The translations under genes were made by a program, and so were the position numbers. A DNA stretch of 64,000 nt from Mycobacterium sp. Aquia_213 (GTDB lineage: Bacteria; Actinomycetota; Actinomycetes; Mycobacteriales; Mycobacteriaceae). Position 1 is the first letter of the stretch, and the number at the start of each line of letters is the position of its first letter. The stretch is from the NCBI RefSeq assembly GCF_026625985.1, contig NZ_CP113116.1:5939145-6003144 (forward strand), written 5' to 3'. Under the pieces are notes generated by a model. It ran no database searches, was not told the origin of the DNA, and saw nothing but the letters and a program-made list of their open reading frames with translations. This document shows positions 18,082 to 28,700 of the stretch, in pieces.

Positions 18082-19293
18082 CTAGGTCTCGTCGGTCGGC
18101 TCGCCGGCCCCGACAACCACGCGAGCGCGGGCGACGTCCTTGTCGGCTTGGCCTTCCTTGCCCTGCCCCAGCATGCCGGCCGGCGACATCGGCATCGGCG
18201 AGCCGCCCATCCCGGAGCTGGTCGGAGAGGTGGGGCCGCGCACTTCGGCGGCGTTGAGCATGCCGGCGCGCAAGCTGGTCGGCCGCCCGCCGGTCTCCGG
18301 CTCGAAGCTGCTGGTGGGACGGGTGTAGCTGGTCAGGCCGGCGCCCGGGAAGCCACCACCGCCGCCCACGCCTCCGCCGCCAGCTGCGCCGCCCAGGGGA
18401 CTAGTTGCGCCGGCCAGCATGGCGGGCTCGACGGCGGCGCCGGCCGCGCCGGCATTGCCGCCACCGGCCGAGGAAAACGCGCTCGTCATCGACTGCAGCA
18501 GCCCCTGCGGCATGCTGGCCATGCCTTGGAAGGCATCCATCGGGGCCTTGATGACCTGCTGCAGCGGTTCGGTCAGGCCGGAGATCATTTGCAGCGGCTG
18601 CTGCATGAGGGAACTGAGCTGGCTGCCGCCCTCGGCGGGTGCCGCGGCTGCCTGCCCCGCACCCTGGGTCGCCTGGCTACCGACCTGCGTCGCGCCGTTC
18701 ATTCCGGCCTGCCCGGCCGCCTGTGCCACGGCCGAGGCGGCCGCCGCCGGCCCAGCCGGTGAGGCCCCCATCGGTGCCATCGGCGGGGGAACGGCCAGCG
18801 CAGCAGTAAGCGCGGCCAACGCACCGGAGTAGGCCCAGCCAATGGTCGAATTGGTCGGCCAGTGGTGGCCGTAGTACTCGCCGTCTCGCTCGCCCATGGC
18901 CATCGTGTTCTGGCCGAAGAAATTGGTGTGGAACAGCACGTCCCACTCGAGCCGATTGGTCAGCGACATCAACGACGGGACGACCGACGATCTCGCCAGC
19001 ATGAAGGCCTCGACCGCCGCCGTCGTCACGCCGATCTTCTCGGCGGTCCAGCCCACCAGTGTTTGCAATCCGGCATTGAGGCCGAGCGAGGTGATCATCG
19101 AAGCGATCGCACCGACGCCCTGCCACTGCGCCGCCGTCGCCAGGGAGTTGACTGTTGAAATGCCCGCCGACACTTCGTGATTCGTGGTCTCGGTGACCCA
19201 CACCGCGTTATTGGCAAGCACGGATGCCGGATTGCCCGCCTCGAAGATCTGGGCGACGATCTCGGGAGGACCTGTCCACCTGGGATCGGCCAT
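18082..19293 (-). CDS. PPE-family protein of the orphan ESX module
   Basis: A 403-residue protein. The N-terminal 170 residues are a PPE domain: WTGPPEIVAQIFEAG near residue 6, the WxG turn as AQWQGVG, and a FHTNFFGQNTMAMGERDGEY helix. The rest is Ala/Gly/Gln-rich with a glycine run (GGGGVGGGGGFPGAG) and an acidic tail. PPE proteins are secreted by type VII systems as heterodimers with PE partners. The PE-like gene is 6 bases upstream in the same operon, so the two are almost certainly a pair. It does not fit the SVP, MPTR or PPW groups and looks like the short ESX-encoded PPEs. Confidence 0.85.
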   Translation of the reverse strand: MADPRWTGPPEIVAQIFEAGNPASVLANNAVWVTETTNHEVSAGISTVNSLATAAQWQGVGAIASMITSLGLNAGLQTLVGWTAEKIGVTTAAVEAFMLARSSVVPSLMSLTNRLEWDVLFHTNFFGQNTMAMGERDGEYYGHHWPTNSTIGWAYSGALAALTAALAVPPPMAPMGASPAGPAAAASAVAQAAGQAGMNGATQVGSQATQGAGQAAAAPAEGGSQLSSLMQQPLQMISGLTEPLQQVIKAPMDAFQGMASMPQGLLQSMTSAFSSAGGGNAGAAGAAVEPAMLAGATSPLGGAAGGGGVGGGGGFPGAGLTSYTRPTSSFEPETGGRPTSLRAGMLNAAEVRGPTSPTSSGMGGSPMPMSPAGMLGQGKEGQADKDVARARVVVGAGEPTDET

Positions 19294-19299
19294 GTTCGG

Positions 19300-19605
19300 T
19301 TAGATCGCGCTCGCGGCCGCGTTCAGTGCGTCTGTCATGACGCCAGTGGCAGACGCGAGACCCTGTGCACCCGAGAAACCGGACCGCTGCCCGGCGTGCT
19401 CGGCCGCGGTCGCCAAATAGGCCGCACCGGCTGCGTTCAGCGCGGCGGCGAACTCGATGGAATCGGCGTCCGGCGCCATCGGCAGCACGCCGGTCAGCGC
19501 TGCCGCGCCGGCCGCGGTGGTAGCCGCCATCTGCTCGCTGATCGCGCCTTCTGTCGCCGCCGACAAGTCAACGGCGCCTGGCACCATGTCAAACAGACCG
19601 CTCAT
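19300..19605 (-). CDS. PE-like protein, partner of the downstream PPE
   Basis: A 101-residue, all-helical, Ala-rich protein of PE-domain length. The middle (GAAALTGVLPMAPDADSIEF) matches the helix-turn-helix centre of PE35-type proteins (LTGxxP-x-xAD-x-S). There is a strong ribosome binding site (GGAGGGG) 5 bases before ATG 19605; the frame open upstream of it has no support. The Pro-Glu motif is missing, and there is no YxxxD/E secretion signal: the only Tyr is in AAYLATAAE. It is 6 bases from the PPE start. Called PE-like on size, pairing and the central motif. Confidence 0.7.
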   Translation of the reverse strand: MSGLFDMVPGAVDLSAATEGAISEQMAATTAAGAAALTGVLPMAPDADSIEFAAALNAAGAAYLATAAEHAGQRSGFSGAQGLASATGVMTDALNAAASAI

Positions 19606-19788
19606 TTTGACCCCTCCGTATTTTTCTAGATGCCCGGTTTCATCCGTGGGGGTATACCCCCTTTTGGCTGGCTCCCCACCAGGCAAGTTGTGTCCGGCGA
19701 AATATCGCGGAATGGCCTGATTCTATGGTGGCCGCTGGCGGCTGTCGATTCACCTTTTTGCCTCGCCACCCGGCCGCCGCGGACCTGC

Positions 19789-22700
19789 CTATTCCGGGGC
19801 TCCTACCAGCACACCTTCGATCGCGCCATCGGTCGTGACGAGCAAGCCCCGCCCGGGCGGCAGTTGCTGGGCGCTGACCCTGGCGAACACTTTGACCGTC
19901 GCCGGGTCGTTGTCCATGAATAAGGTGGGCGCCCGCGAACTCGTCATCTTCTGCAGGAATGGATTCGTGATGGAGACCCCCGCCCAGTTTCCGGGCAGGC
20001 GCGAGGCAATCACGTGCAGGCCTATCTCTCGGCTGCGCTCGATCAGCCCCCACAGCGGAGCGCTCGCGGCGGCCTTGCCGATCGCACCGTGTGGACGCAG
20101 TTCCTGTTCGTCGTCGATCAGCAGGAAATGGTGCGGGCCCGCCCAGGTGCTGCGGCTCAGCAACTCTTCCTGACTCAGGCCCGAGGGAGGGAGACGGTCG
20201 CGCATCATCGCCGCCAGTTCCTCGATCACGGTGTCGATATCGTCGGCGGTGTAGGCGTACGCGCGAACGTGCGGTCCACGAATCTTGCCGATCAGCGACG
20301 TCTTGGGATCGATGATGGTGATCTGCGCCTGCTCGGGACCGAACCGGCTCATGACCGCCTGTCCGAAGGCGGCCAGGGTCGTCGTCTTACCGCACGACTG
20401 CCGGCCCAGCACCAGCATGCTGGGCACCGTTCGAGTCGGTAAATATGTTGGCTGCAAAGCACTTTCGCCGATGGCGAAGGGGATGTTGAACGGGTCCGCC
20501 GCCACGTCGGTCTCCGCGAAGGCGGCGATGATCTGGGCGAGCTGAATCTGTTCGGGCAGTCGCGCCAACTTCTCCAGCCTGCCGACGCCGGTCACCTCGG
20601 CAATGACCCCCCCGAGTTGGCGCGTCGGTATCCGTTCGCCGGTGGCCGACGTGATCTCCGGTACCCCGATCAGCACCTCGTGGCCTTCTCGGGTGACACC
20701 GAACCCAGGCCGGTCCAGTGTGTTGCGGGCGGCCTTTCGCCGCTCGAGGCCCTCGCCCATCTGGGTTTCGTCCGGATTGCTCAGCCGCAGCTGGATGCGC
20801 GCATTCGACACGTTGACCAGCGCCTGCTTCTGCCCCACCAGCCACGCCGTGGCGGTGGTCGCAACGTGGACCCCATAGGACAGCCCCTGGCGGGCGAGGG
20901 AAACCAAGCGGTCTCCCATCGCGGAATCCTTGTCGTACAGGTCGCTGAAGTTGTCGACAACGAGGAAGACGTCGCCGAACTTGTCGGCGGGATCGGTGCC
21001 GCCTTCCCGCTCGGTCCCGAACCGCCGTTCCCGGAATTCGGAGATGTCGATTTGGAACTGCTTGAACGCCGCCTCACGGGCCAAGATCAATCCCTCGATC
21101 GACGCCACGGTCCGCGAGACGCCTTCCTTGTCTGTTTGGCTGACGACTGATGCGACGTGTGGCAGATCTTCGACGGGGTAGAGCGAAGCCCCGATGCAGA
21201 AGAACGTGACTCGCTCGGGCCGGTACATCAATGCGGCAGAGGTGATCAAGGCCATCAGTGTCGTTGATTTGCCGCGCTGAGCGGTCGCCACCACCATGAT
21301 GTTGTCCATCTCGGCGTCGATGGCGTGCACGCGCTGAGCGTGGTCCTCGGGGATGTCGACGACGCCCACCGGGAACACCAAGCCTGGGTTGTCGCCGTAG
21401 TCGACATACCACGGCTTGCGCCGCCAGCTCGCCACCAGCACATCCATCGGCTCGCTGACTTCCAAAGGTGGCAGCCATATTTGGTGGGGTGGACGCGCGC
21501 TGTGCGACATCAGCGACTCGCGGATCACGTCGACCAGCTTCTTCTTCCGGAACCCGTCGGCGTGGAACAGAAACTCGTCGGGTTCCTCGGGCTCGTCGGC
21601 GACCGCCAATGCTTCGCTGTCTGCTTCGCTCAGCGGTTGGTACGCCCAGGTGAATGCTCGCGGCTGCGAAAAGCTCATGGCCACCGTCTTATTCACGCTG
21701 ACCACCCGTTTGGGCACCACGAACGGAGCGGAGACGTAGAAGCAGCGGAACTGCTCCAGGTCGCGTGGCCCCACCTTGAGCAGTGCGTAACCGTTCTCCT
21801 TCGACGGCAGATGCAGTGCCGCGTCACTGCCGATCACATCGCGCGAGTCCTCCGCGGTCTCGGCGCGCAGGGCCACCCGAAAAGCGATGTTGCTCTTGAC
21901 CTTGCTGAGCGACGACAGGTCCAGCCGCTGACCGCCGAGCGTGAAGAAGACGTTACAGCCGCGGCCCTCTTGCCCGATGTGGATGACCAGATCGATCCAC
22001 TCCGGATGATGGATGAACAGTTCGAGGTATTCGTCGATGATCACCAGCAGGATCGGGACGGGTTCCAGGTCCCGCCCGGCGAGCCGCATTTCTTCGTACT
22101 CGTTCGCGTCGCGCGCCCCGGCTTGGTTGAAAAGCCGGTACCGCCGGGCGATCTCACCGTTGACGGCCTTGCGCATCCGTTCGGCTAAATGCCGATCGTC
22201 CTTACCCAGGTTGGACAGCGAACCCGCGACGTGGGGGAATCCCTGCAGGTCCTGGGCCGCGGATTCGAATTTCATGTCGACGAAGATCACGATGAACGTC
22301 TCGGGGGAGTGCGTCAACGCAATCCCCGTGCATAGCGACAGGAAGTATTCCGACTTGCCGGAACCAGAGGTCCCGATCACCACCGAATGGAACCCGAAAC
22401 CACCAAAGTCTTTGGCGCGCAAGATAATCTGCTGCAGCTCGCCGGCCTGCTTGACACCCACGGGCATCATCGCCCATTTGTGGTCGCCGCGACCGCGGCT
22501 TTCGCCCCAGAGCCTGTCGACATCCAGTTCCCGGGGATCGCTGATGCCTAGCGCGCGCAGCAATTCACCGCCTTGGCTGTCGGTCTCCGACAGATCCCCG
22601 GCACTCATCGGGGACCAACGGGCAAGCGCTCGCGCGTACCGGCTGGCGGTGCTTTCAGCGAGCATGTCCGCCACGGCATAGAACGTGCCGCGGTGGGTCA

Positions 22701-23868
22701 GTCGGCCTTCGCGCAGCGCGAAACGCTCACTGTCGTCGGTGAATCCGACCCCCAGCCCGGCCCGGGTGGCCAGCCGCACCACCGTGATGCCGGCCATGCC
22801 TTTCTGTCCGGTCACGCCTTCCCATTGCTCCGGGGTGCCGACGTTGTCGTCGACGATCACCCAGTGCGGTCCCAACGCCAGGCCGCTGCTGGACTCCATC
22901 GGCGATGGCATGGACGTCGGGCTCATGCCGACCGGCGGTGTCCATGGTCCGCGACCCTTGCGGTGCAGCTCGGCGTCGAGCGCCTCTTCCAGCTCGGTGG
23001 GGGAGGTGAAGATCAACCGGCGCAGCCCACACGCGTCGAACATCTCGTCGTGTTGATTGTGCGGCAGCCACACCAGCCACGACCACAACTCGGGGTGGCG
23101 GGTGACCACCATGACTTTGAGATCGCTGGAGCTGTGGTAGACGGCCAGCGAGCACAGGATCGAACGGGCCAGGCTGTGCAGTTCGCCCGGATCGTCGCCG
23201 ATAAAGCTGAAGCCGGGCTTCGACCGCAGGCTGAGTACCTTGCCGATTCCGCGAATCTTGCTCTGCTCGAGGATGAAATCCCTTAGCGCACCGCCGGTTA
23301 CGGGCTCGAGCTCTTCACCGATCGGAACGTCGGGCCACTGCAGCGACACCGCGGATTCGCTGGCTTGCTGGATCCCGATCCCCAGGCGGACGTCAAGAAA
23401 GTCGGGGTCCGCGGGGCGTCGTTCCCACATCCGCGGCCCACCGATCACGGTATCCAGCTGCTGCGGATCGCCGTGCACGAAGAGCTGGCTGCGGCGCTGA
23501 TTCTGGGCTGCGCGTTGCACTTCGTCGCGGTCCTCGTCGAGCTGACGCAGATAACTGCGGCGCTGCTTTTCTTGCTCCCCCCAACTGATCCGGCGCCCAC
23601 GCCCCAACCGCCCACTGAACATCAGCGTCCCGAACCCGACCAGACCGATCATCGGGAAGAAGCCCGACTGCAGGGATCGAATCCCCGACGCGTACATCAC
23701 CACCAGCGTGCCGATGATTCCGACGAGCAACGCGGGAATCGCGATCATCAGCAGGATGTTGCGGGGTTCCCGCTCGGGCAACGCCAACGGTGCGGCGACC
23801 GCGATGCGCACCGGCGGAACGTTCGGCGCGGGCTTGCGGCTGCCGCGGACGAAACCTCGTTTGGACAT
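19789..23868 (-). CDS. eccC: ESX type VII secretion FtsK/SpoIIIE ATPase EccC (EccCa-EccCb fused)
   Basis: A 1359-residue motor ATPase of an ESX system. Two membrane helices lie at about 38-60 and 68-86. ATPase domain 1 has Walker A GTSGSGKS (499-506) and Walker B LLVIIDEY (607-614). Domain 2 has a degenerate ATAQRGKS (861-868) and VFLVVDNFSDL (967-977). Domain 3 has GRQSCGKT (1155-1162) and FLLIDDEQEL (about 1248-1257). It is a single chain, as in ESX-2, -3, -4 and -5; in ESX-1 the protein is split. EccC recognises substrates and powers transport in complex with EccB, EccD and EccE. It lies 6 bases after eccB. No eccD or eccE gene is present anywhere in the window. Confidence 0.95.
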   Translation of the reverse strand: MSKRGFVRGSRKPAPNVPPVRIAVAAPLALPEREPRNILLMIAIPALLVGIIGTLVVMYASGIRSLQSGFFPMIGLVGFGTLMFSGRLGRGRRISWGEQEKQRRSYLRQLDEDRDEVQRAAQNQRRSQLFVHGDPQQLDTVIGGPRMWERRPADPDFLDVRLGIGIQQASESAVSLQWPDVPIGEELEPVTGGALRDFILEQSKIRGIGKVLSLRSKPGFSFIGDDPGELHSLARSILCSLAVYHSSSDLKVMVVTRHPELWSWLVWLPHNQHDEMFDACGLRRLIFTSPTELEEALDAELHRKGRGPWTPPVGMSPTSMPSPMESSSGLALGPHWVIVDDNVGTPEQWEGVTGQKGMAGITVVRLATRAGLGVGFTDDSERFALREGRLTHRGTFYAVADMLAESTASRYARALARWSPMSAGDLSETDSQGGELLRALGISDPRELDVDRLWGESRGRGDHKWAMMPVGVKQAGELQQIILRAKDFGGFGFHSVVIGTSGSGKSEYFLSLCTGIALTHSPETFIVIFVDMKFESAAQDLQGFPHVAGSLSNLGKDDRHLAERMRKAVNGEIARRYRLFNQAGARDANEYEEMRLAGRDLEPVPILLVIIDEYLELFIHHPEWIDLVIHIGQEGRGCNVFFTLGGQRLDLSSLSKVKSNIAFRVALRAETAEDSRDVIGSDAALHLPSKENGYALLKVGPRDLEQFRCFYVSAPFVVPKRVVSVNKTVAMSFSQPRAFTWAYQPLSEADSEALAVADEPEEPDEFLFHADGFRKKKLVDVIRESLMSHSARPPHQIWLPPLEVSEPMDVLVASWRRKPWYVDYGDNPGLVFPVGVVDIPEDHAQRVHAIDAEMDNIMVVATAQRGKSTTLMALITSAALMYRPERVTFFCIGASLYPVEDLPHVASVVSQTDKEGVSRTVASIEGLILAREAAFKQFQIDISEFRERRFGTEREGGTDPADKFGDVFLVVDNFSDLYDKDSAMGDRLVSLARQGLSYGVHVATTATAWLVGQKQALVNVSNARIQLRLSNPDETQMGEGLERRKAARNTLDRPGFGVTREGHEVLIGVPEITSATGERIPTRQLGGVIAEVTGVGRLEKLARLPEQIQLAQIIAAFAETDVAADPFNIPFAIGESALQPTYLPTRTVPSMLVLGRQSCGKTTTLAAFGQAVMSRFGPEQAQITIIDPKTSLIGKIRGPHVRAYAYTADDIDTVIEELAAMMRDRLPPSGLSQEELLSRSTWAGPHHFLLIDDEQELRPHGAIGKAAASAPLWGLIERSREIGLHVIASRLPGNWAGVSITNPFLQKMTSSRAPTLFMDNDPATVKVFARVSAQQLPPGRGLLVTTDGAIEGVLVGAPE

Positions 23869-23874
23869 TGCTAC

Positions 23875-25377
23875 TTAACCCCCGCCTGCCTGGTCGTTGA
23901 GATCGGGAATCGGCGCCACGGCACCGCCTCCGGAGACTGCGTCGCGCGCCACCAGCGCAGCGTCGCGACCAATCGCGGGCCCGGGCGCGAAGGTGCGCAC
24001 GATCGGCCAGGGCGCTTGCACGGCCAGCCGCGGGTCCAGCCCCAACGCCTGCAAGGTGGCGTGATCGGATTGAACTCCGTATCGAACACCCTGCGGTGAA
24101 ATCCAATACAAACTTTCCCGACTGTCGGCGGTCGCGACGCCGCTGGTTGTCGTCACGAAGTTCGCCGCACCTGGCAGGATCAACGTTTGTTGTGCCTCAG
24201 CGGAATTAGGGTCGCGGTCGTCGCGAACCAGGCGCACCACCCGGGAATCCATACCGGCCGAAACCGGCAACCCCCGACCGGTGAAGACTGTGATCCTGGC
24301 CTGTGGATCGCCCGATTGTTTCTCCCAGCCCACGCATGTCGCCGGGTTGGCCGACGTGTCAACGAATTCCAGCTTCTCCGACGGGTAGTAGTCGACATCG
24401 AGCACGTCGACCACCGGGATCTGAATCAGCTTGTCGGGCGCGACCAGGGTAGGCGTCGTCGAGCCCTCCGAATCCGCGGTCCGCAACAGGTCGGCGACGA
24501 AGCTGGTGATTTTCTGCACACCGTCGGGCAGCAGCACATAGAAGCCGTTGACGGCGCCATTCGCATCACGGGTTTCCAGCACCCTGCCGACGATCGAACC
24601 GGGCAGCCACCGCGATGGCGTGCCCCGTCCCGGAATCACCGGCAAGACAATAGGTTCCGTTGACGGCATCGCGTCGAACACCGCATTGGAGATTTCGATC
24701 GGGTACGTCACACCGGGATCGAGACCCAGGTTGAACGTCACCGACCGGTCCGCCGGATCAATGCGCGAGCGCTGCCCATGCCAGATCACATACGTCGCGC
24801 CCTTGTGGGTTGCCAGGATGGCCTGCTTCGGGCGCATCGGCTCCGATCGCCCGAAGGGGGAGAGCTGACCGGCGATGGCGGTCACCACCGGCGCCGTCCC
24901 ACTGCCGCGAGCGGCAGCGGCGTCGCAGACCGACCAGGCCGATTCGGCGCTCGACGTGATCGGCAAGCTGTCCGGCGCACCAGGTATGCCGATGAGCGGG
25001 CCGGTCGGGTACTTCGCGATCTCGCCGGCTCGAACCCAAGTCGGAGCGCCGGCATTGCCGACCGCCAACCGTGCCGAGGTCAAGTTGAGCGCGGGATAGA
25101 GCCGGCCGTTGATCTTCGCGTAGACCGCGCCGGTGTCACGATCGCCGATGATCGACGCTTGGCCGACCAAGCCGGAGGGCTTCATGACATGAAGTAGCGC
25201 CATCCAGCCGACGCCGATCAGAACGAGCACGATCGACAGCGCCACGGCCGCTTGCTGTTTGCGGTCGTCGTGCTTCATCCGGACCGAGAACCTGGTGATC
25301 GCGGCGCGCAGCCGCCGGTTATAGAACAGGTGCCCCGAATTCTGGTCCCGGTTGGACAGATTAAGTGGCACGGTCAT
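23875..25377 (-). CDS. eccB: ESX type VII secretion membrane protein EccB
   Basis: A 500-residue protein with the EccB layout. A short cytoplasmic N-terminus (HLFYNRRLRAAITRFSVRM) is followed by one membrane helix at about 40-64 (AAVALSIVLVLIGVGWMALL) and a large periplasmic repeat domain. Conserved cysteines appear in SAWSVCDAAA and ATCVGWEK. EccB forms the periplasmic part of the ESX pore complex. It is 45 bases after the YbaB-like gene and 6 bases before eccC, so the three are probably one transcript. Confidence 0.95.
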   Translation of the reverse strand: MTVPLNLSNRDQNSGHLFYNRRLRAAITRFSVRMKHDDRKQQAAVALSIVLVLIGVGWMALLHVMKPSGLVGQASIIGDRDTGAVYAKINGRLYPALNLTSARLAVGNAGAPTWVRAGEIAKYPTGPLIGIPGAPDSLPITSSAESAWSVCDAAAARGSGTAPVVTAIAGQLSPFGRSEPMRPKQAILATHKGATYVIWHGQRSRIDPADRSVTFNLGLDPGVTYPIEISNAVFDAMPSTEPIVLPVIPGRGTPSRWLPGSIVGRVLETRDANGAVNGFYVLLPDGVQKITSFVADLLRTADSEGSTTPTLVAPDKLIQIPVVDVLDVDYYPSEKLEFVDTSANPATCVGWEKQSGDPQARITVFTGRGLPVSAGMDSRVVRLVRDDRDPNSAEAQQTLILPGAANFVTTTSGVATADSRESLYWISPQGVRYGVQSDHATLQALGLDPRLAVQAPWPIVRTFAPGPAIGRDAALVARDAVSGGGAVAPIPDLNDQAGGG

Positions 25378-25422
25378 TCTCCTTCAGGCGGTCGATGCAG
25401 GGGTGCCGCATCGACACCGACA

Positions 25423-25776
25423 TCAATGCAGCTCGCTGCCGTACCTGGCCCGATTCTCGGCTTCGGCCTCTTCGCGCAGCGCCGCGATCGCCAAATTCAA
25501 CCTGTCCGCCAACTCCGCGTGGGCATAGCCGGTCATCACGTCGGGATGCAGCGACAACTCGACCAACCTGCCGTCGGAATTCGTCACGGCGCGAATATCC
25601 CCCAAGTCCACGCTGTACGTGACCGTCTCGGCTTGCGCGACAAGGGCTTCCCACTTGTCGGCTGCCTCGCTCAGTTCACGTAGAACCGCTTCGACGAGAT
25701 CCTTGTCGCTCAGATTCGTGCGACCGCCCGACCCCGCCACCATGTCAGTATCATCGAGCCCTCCAACCAGCGTCAA
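25423..25776 (-). CDS. YbaB/EbfC-like protein, EspL-type, in ESX operon
   Basis: A 117-residue soluble protein. The pattern is an N-terminal helix, a strand pair (TYSVDLGDIRAVTNSDGRLV, then ELSLHP) and a C-terminal helix (AELADRLNLAIAALREEAEA), as in YbaB/EbfC nucleoid-associated proteins. ESX-1 encodes a protein of this type, EspL, near its substrates. The gene sits between the patatin-like gene (4-base ATGA overlap) and eccB, so a job in this ESX module is likely. It may bind DNA or act as a chaperone; undecided. Confidence 0.65.
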   Translation of the reverse strand: MTLVGGLDDTDMVAGSGGRTNLSDKDLVEAVLRELSEAADKWEALVAQAETVTYSVDLGDIRAVTNSDGRLVELSLHPDVMTGYAHAELADRLNLAIAALREEAEAENRARYGSELH

Positions 25777-28700
25777 TTCAGAGTTTTACTGCTGACTTGG
25801 GCTGGTGAGATTGGGGGAGTGGGGGGCAACCCGTTACCCGCGGGGCGTCGACCGTTGAGGTTATCGAGCGGCTTGAGAAGTCTCAGGCACCCGACTGCCT
25901 CCTCGGCGATGACGCGGCCCAGCGACGTGTAGGCGGCGAATTGCGCTTCGCTGAACCACTGGTCGGAGGTGGGATCGTGCGGAAAAATCGCGGTGGATGC
26001 CGCATACGTCAGCAGCCAGAACGGGCACCGTTCGCTCAGTACCGCCTTCGCGAAAATCAGGGTCCCGGTGCTCTCGTCGAGCCCCGCCGCGGCAGGATAT
26101 GTGATCGCACCCTGAACTACCGCCCCGCGGGTTATTCGGCTGTTCAGGCTGGCTAGCGCGTCGTCTTTGGCGAACTGCTTTCCCGACCCCGGGGTGATGC
26201 TCTCGACGGAATAAGGGCCCGTGCGGTTTAGCGCAACCTCCACGCCCAGTTCATATCTCGCCAAACGAAGTGCGTCTGTGAGGCCGACGGGTAGCGGCGG
26301 AGGATCGCCCCCTCCGTCGATCACGATAATCAGTCGGCACCTGCGCCGGAGGGCCTCCACCAGGCCCGAATTGTCGTAGTGGCCGCCGTCCGTGACTTGC
26401 ACCAGCCGCGCGTCCCGGTCGTTGATACCGAGGATCTCCCGATATAGGTAGCCCCCACCCCGGATGCTCGGCAGCGATTTCGGCCATACGCGCGGGAGCG
26501 CGTCGGAGCCTGAACCGTTCGGGCGAGTGGAGTCCCTGAGTTGGCGGACGAAGTTCGGGTTAGGCAACCAGGTGCCGAGGCGAGCGCCGGAAATGGCGAG
26601 CAGTTTTTCGACGCCCTTGTTCTGGCGTCCCATCGCCGAGGCGAACGCCGCACCACTCACGGCAACCGCTGCCTCCACGGTCAGGTCCCGGCGGATCCGA
26701 GGCGATGCCGCTTGGAACAACTTCTTGGTGTGGAACCACCCGAGCTCTGGTCCGCCGACGTAGTCCGCACTCATTACGAACGAAACCGCGTTGAGGCCGG
26801 GCGCGGGCTTGTCGGGGCCCGAGATCGTGGCCGAGCACGCGAACACAAATTTTGGGCCCCGCGTCGTCTTGCCATACAAGTGCAGCCAGGTGGGTTCGGC
26901 GTCGTCGTACTGCACCGCTTTGTCTGCACCACGGCGCACGGCGAAAGTGCGGGCCAGGCAGCGACGATAGAAGGGATGCAGGCTCAACGACGTGACGTCG
27001 GCAAACCCGAGGAACAACGCGGCGAGCCCAAGGCCGCCTAACCACCAGACCCCCGGTGGCACGTTGAGGAAGCGTTCGCCCCATCCGGTCTGGGTGCAGA
27101 ACTGGAAGGCGCCGGCCGCGAAGCTGCCCAGCAGTGCCAGCCACACCACCGATAGCAGGGCCAAGGTAGCCAGGGTCAGCAACAGCGAGATAACCTCCGG
27201 CGGCAACAGACGTTTCAGCAGTCGCGGGGACGACTGCGTGCCGATGCTCTTGGTCAGCTTGTGCCTGTCGCGCCAGATGATCGCGACCAGGGCGGCCACG
27301 TAGTTGACCCCGACGACGCCGGACAACGCGGCGAACGCACCGCCCGCGCTCGACGGTGTGTGGCTGCTGGGCGCCGAGCAGAGCAGCATCAATGCGGGCA
27401 ATGCGATCGTAAGCGTGAAGATCACCAGCGCGAACACCGCGCTCGCGCGGGCCAAGCCCAACGCGAGCGCCATCCGGCGTTCGCTGCACCGACTATTCGA
27501 CCTCCACTCGGTGATCAGCACGAACACGGTGCAGGCTACGGCCAAACCCGCAAAGACTCCGATCGCCCAGTACGCGGAGGGGTGGGTCACGAGTGATGCC
27601 GACAGAGGAGTGTCCGAGCCGGCGGCTGCGGTCTTGCCAGAGATCGGCGGGAATGCGGCGACCGGAACGTCGGCCAGCAGCAAGCCTGCCACCGACCCAG
27701 CGATCACCGGGACGCTGAAAATAATTGCCAGCGAGGCCACCAGATTCTTGAGCACTTCTGCGAGGGCCCTTATCAAGCCGAGCGGTGAATCGGCGAGATA
27801 GCTCGATCCCCGACGGATATGGTCAAACTCCGCTGACCCGTCTTCGAACCGTTCCGAGATGTCCGCGATGTTCGGCTTTGGCTTAAGTTCGTCGCCCTCA
27901 AGCTGCACTTCGCGCTTCTGGTTGGGGTCGACTAGTTGGCGTTGTACCGCCAGCAGCCGCGCACCGGCGGCGTATCCGCCCCCCGACACCGAGATCACAT
28001 AGTCGAGGCCGTCCAATAAGGTGGCCGCATTGTCGCTGCCACCATTCGAGTTCGCCGTGGGATCGGCGGCGATCGACGGTTTGGAGAACACCTGCATGGC
28101 GCCCATAGCCACGCAGGCCGACCGCACGCCTCCGCCCGAAAGGCAAAGTGCTCGAAGCGGTTTCGTTCGGTGTTTCAGTGACGCAGTCACCCCCGGGACG
28201 TTATAGGCTCGCTGCCAGCTCCGCTGGTTTTCGATCACGGTCTTAAATGGCTGGCCGGAGTCTTTAATGGCCTCTTTGACGGCCGCCTGATCCGCCGTAG
28301 GCTCCGGCCAGGACCGAGGCGCCAGCACTCCATCCCACCAGGGAGTCGGCGCAGACCCGTCGCCCGCACCCAGGCCCAGCCACCGAAATACCCTGAACGA
28401 TCGCAGGATCTCGAGTACCGACGCTCGCCAAGTGCGGCGCCACCTTCGTACCCGGCGGCACTTGCCCATCGCGTCACGCAGGATGATCGCAAAAAAAGCG
28501 AATACCCCGATTGCCCCCACAGCGATTGCGGAGAACTTGATGGTGGCTGCGGCGGCGGCGGCGGTGCGCCAACCGGTTTCCTTGTGGCTCAACATGATCG
28601 ACACCAAAAGGGCTTCGATCAGGTTGGCGGCCACCGCGATGACTACCGCGGCGAGGATGAAATTGGCGGCTTGGCCGCCTAGTTTGGAGCCCGCGCGAGC

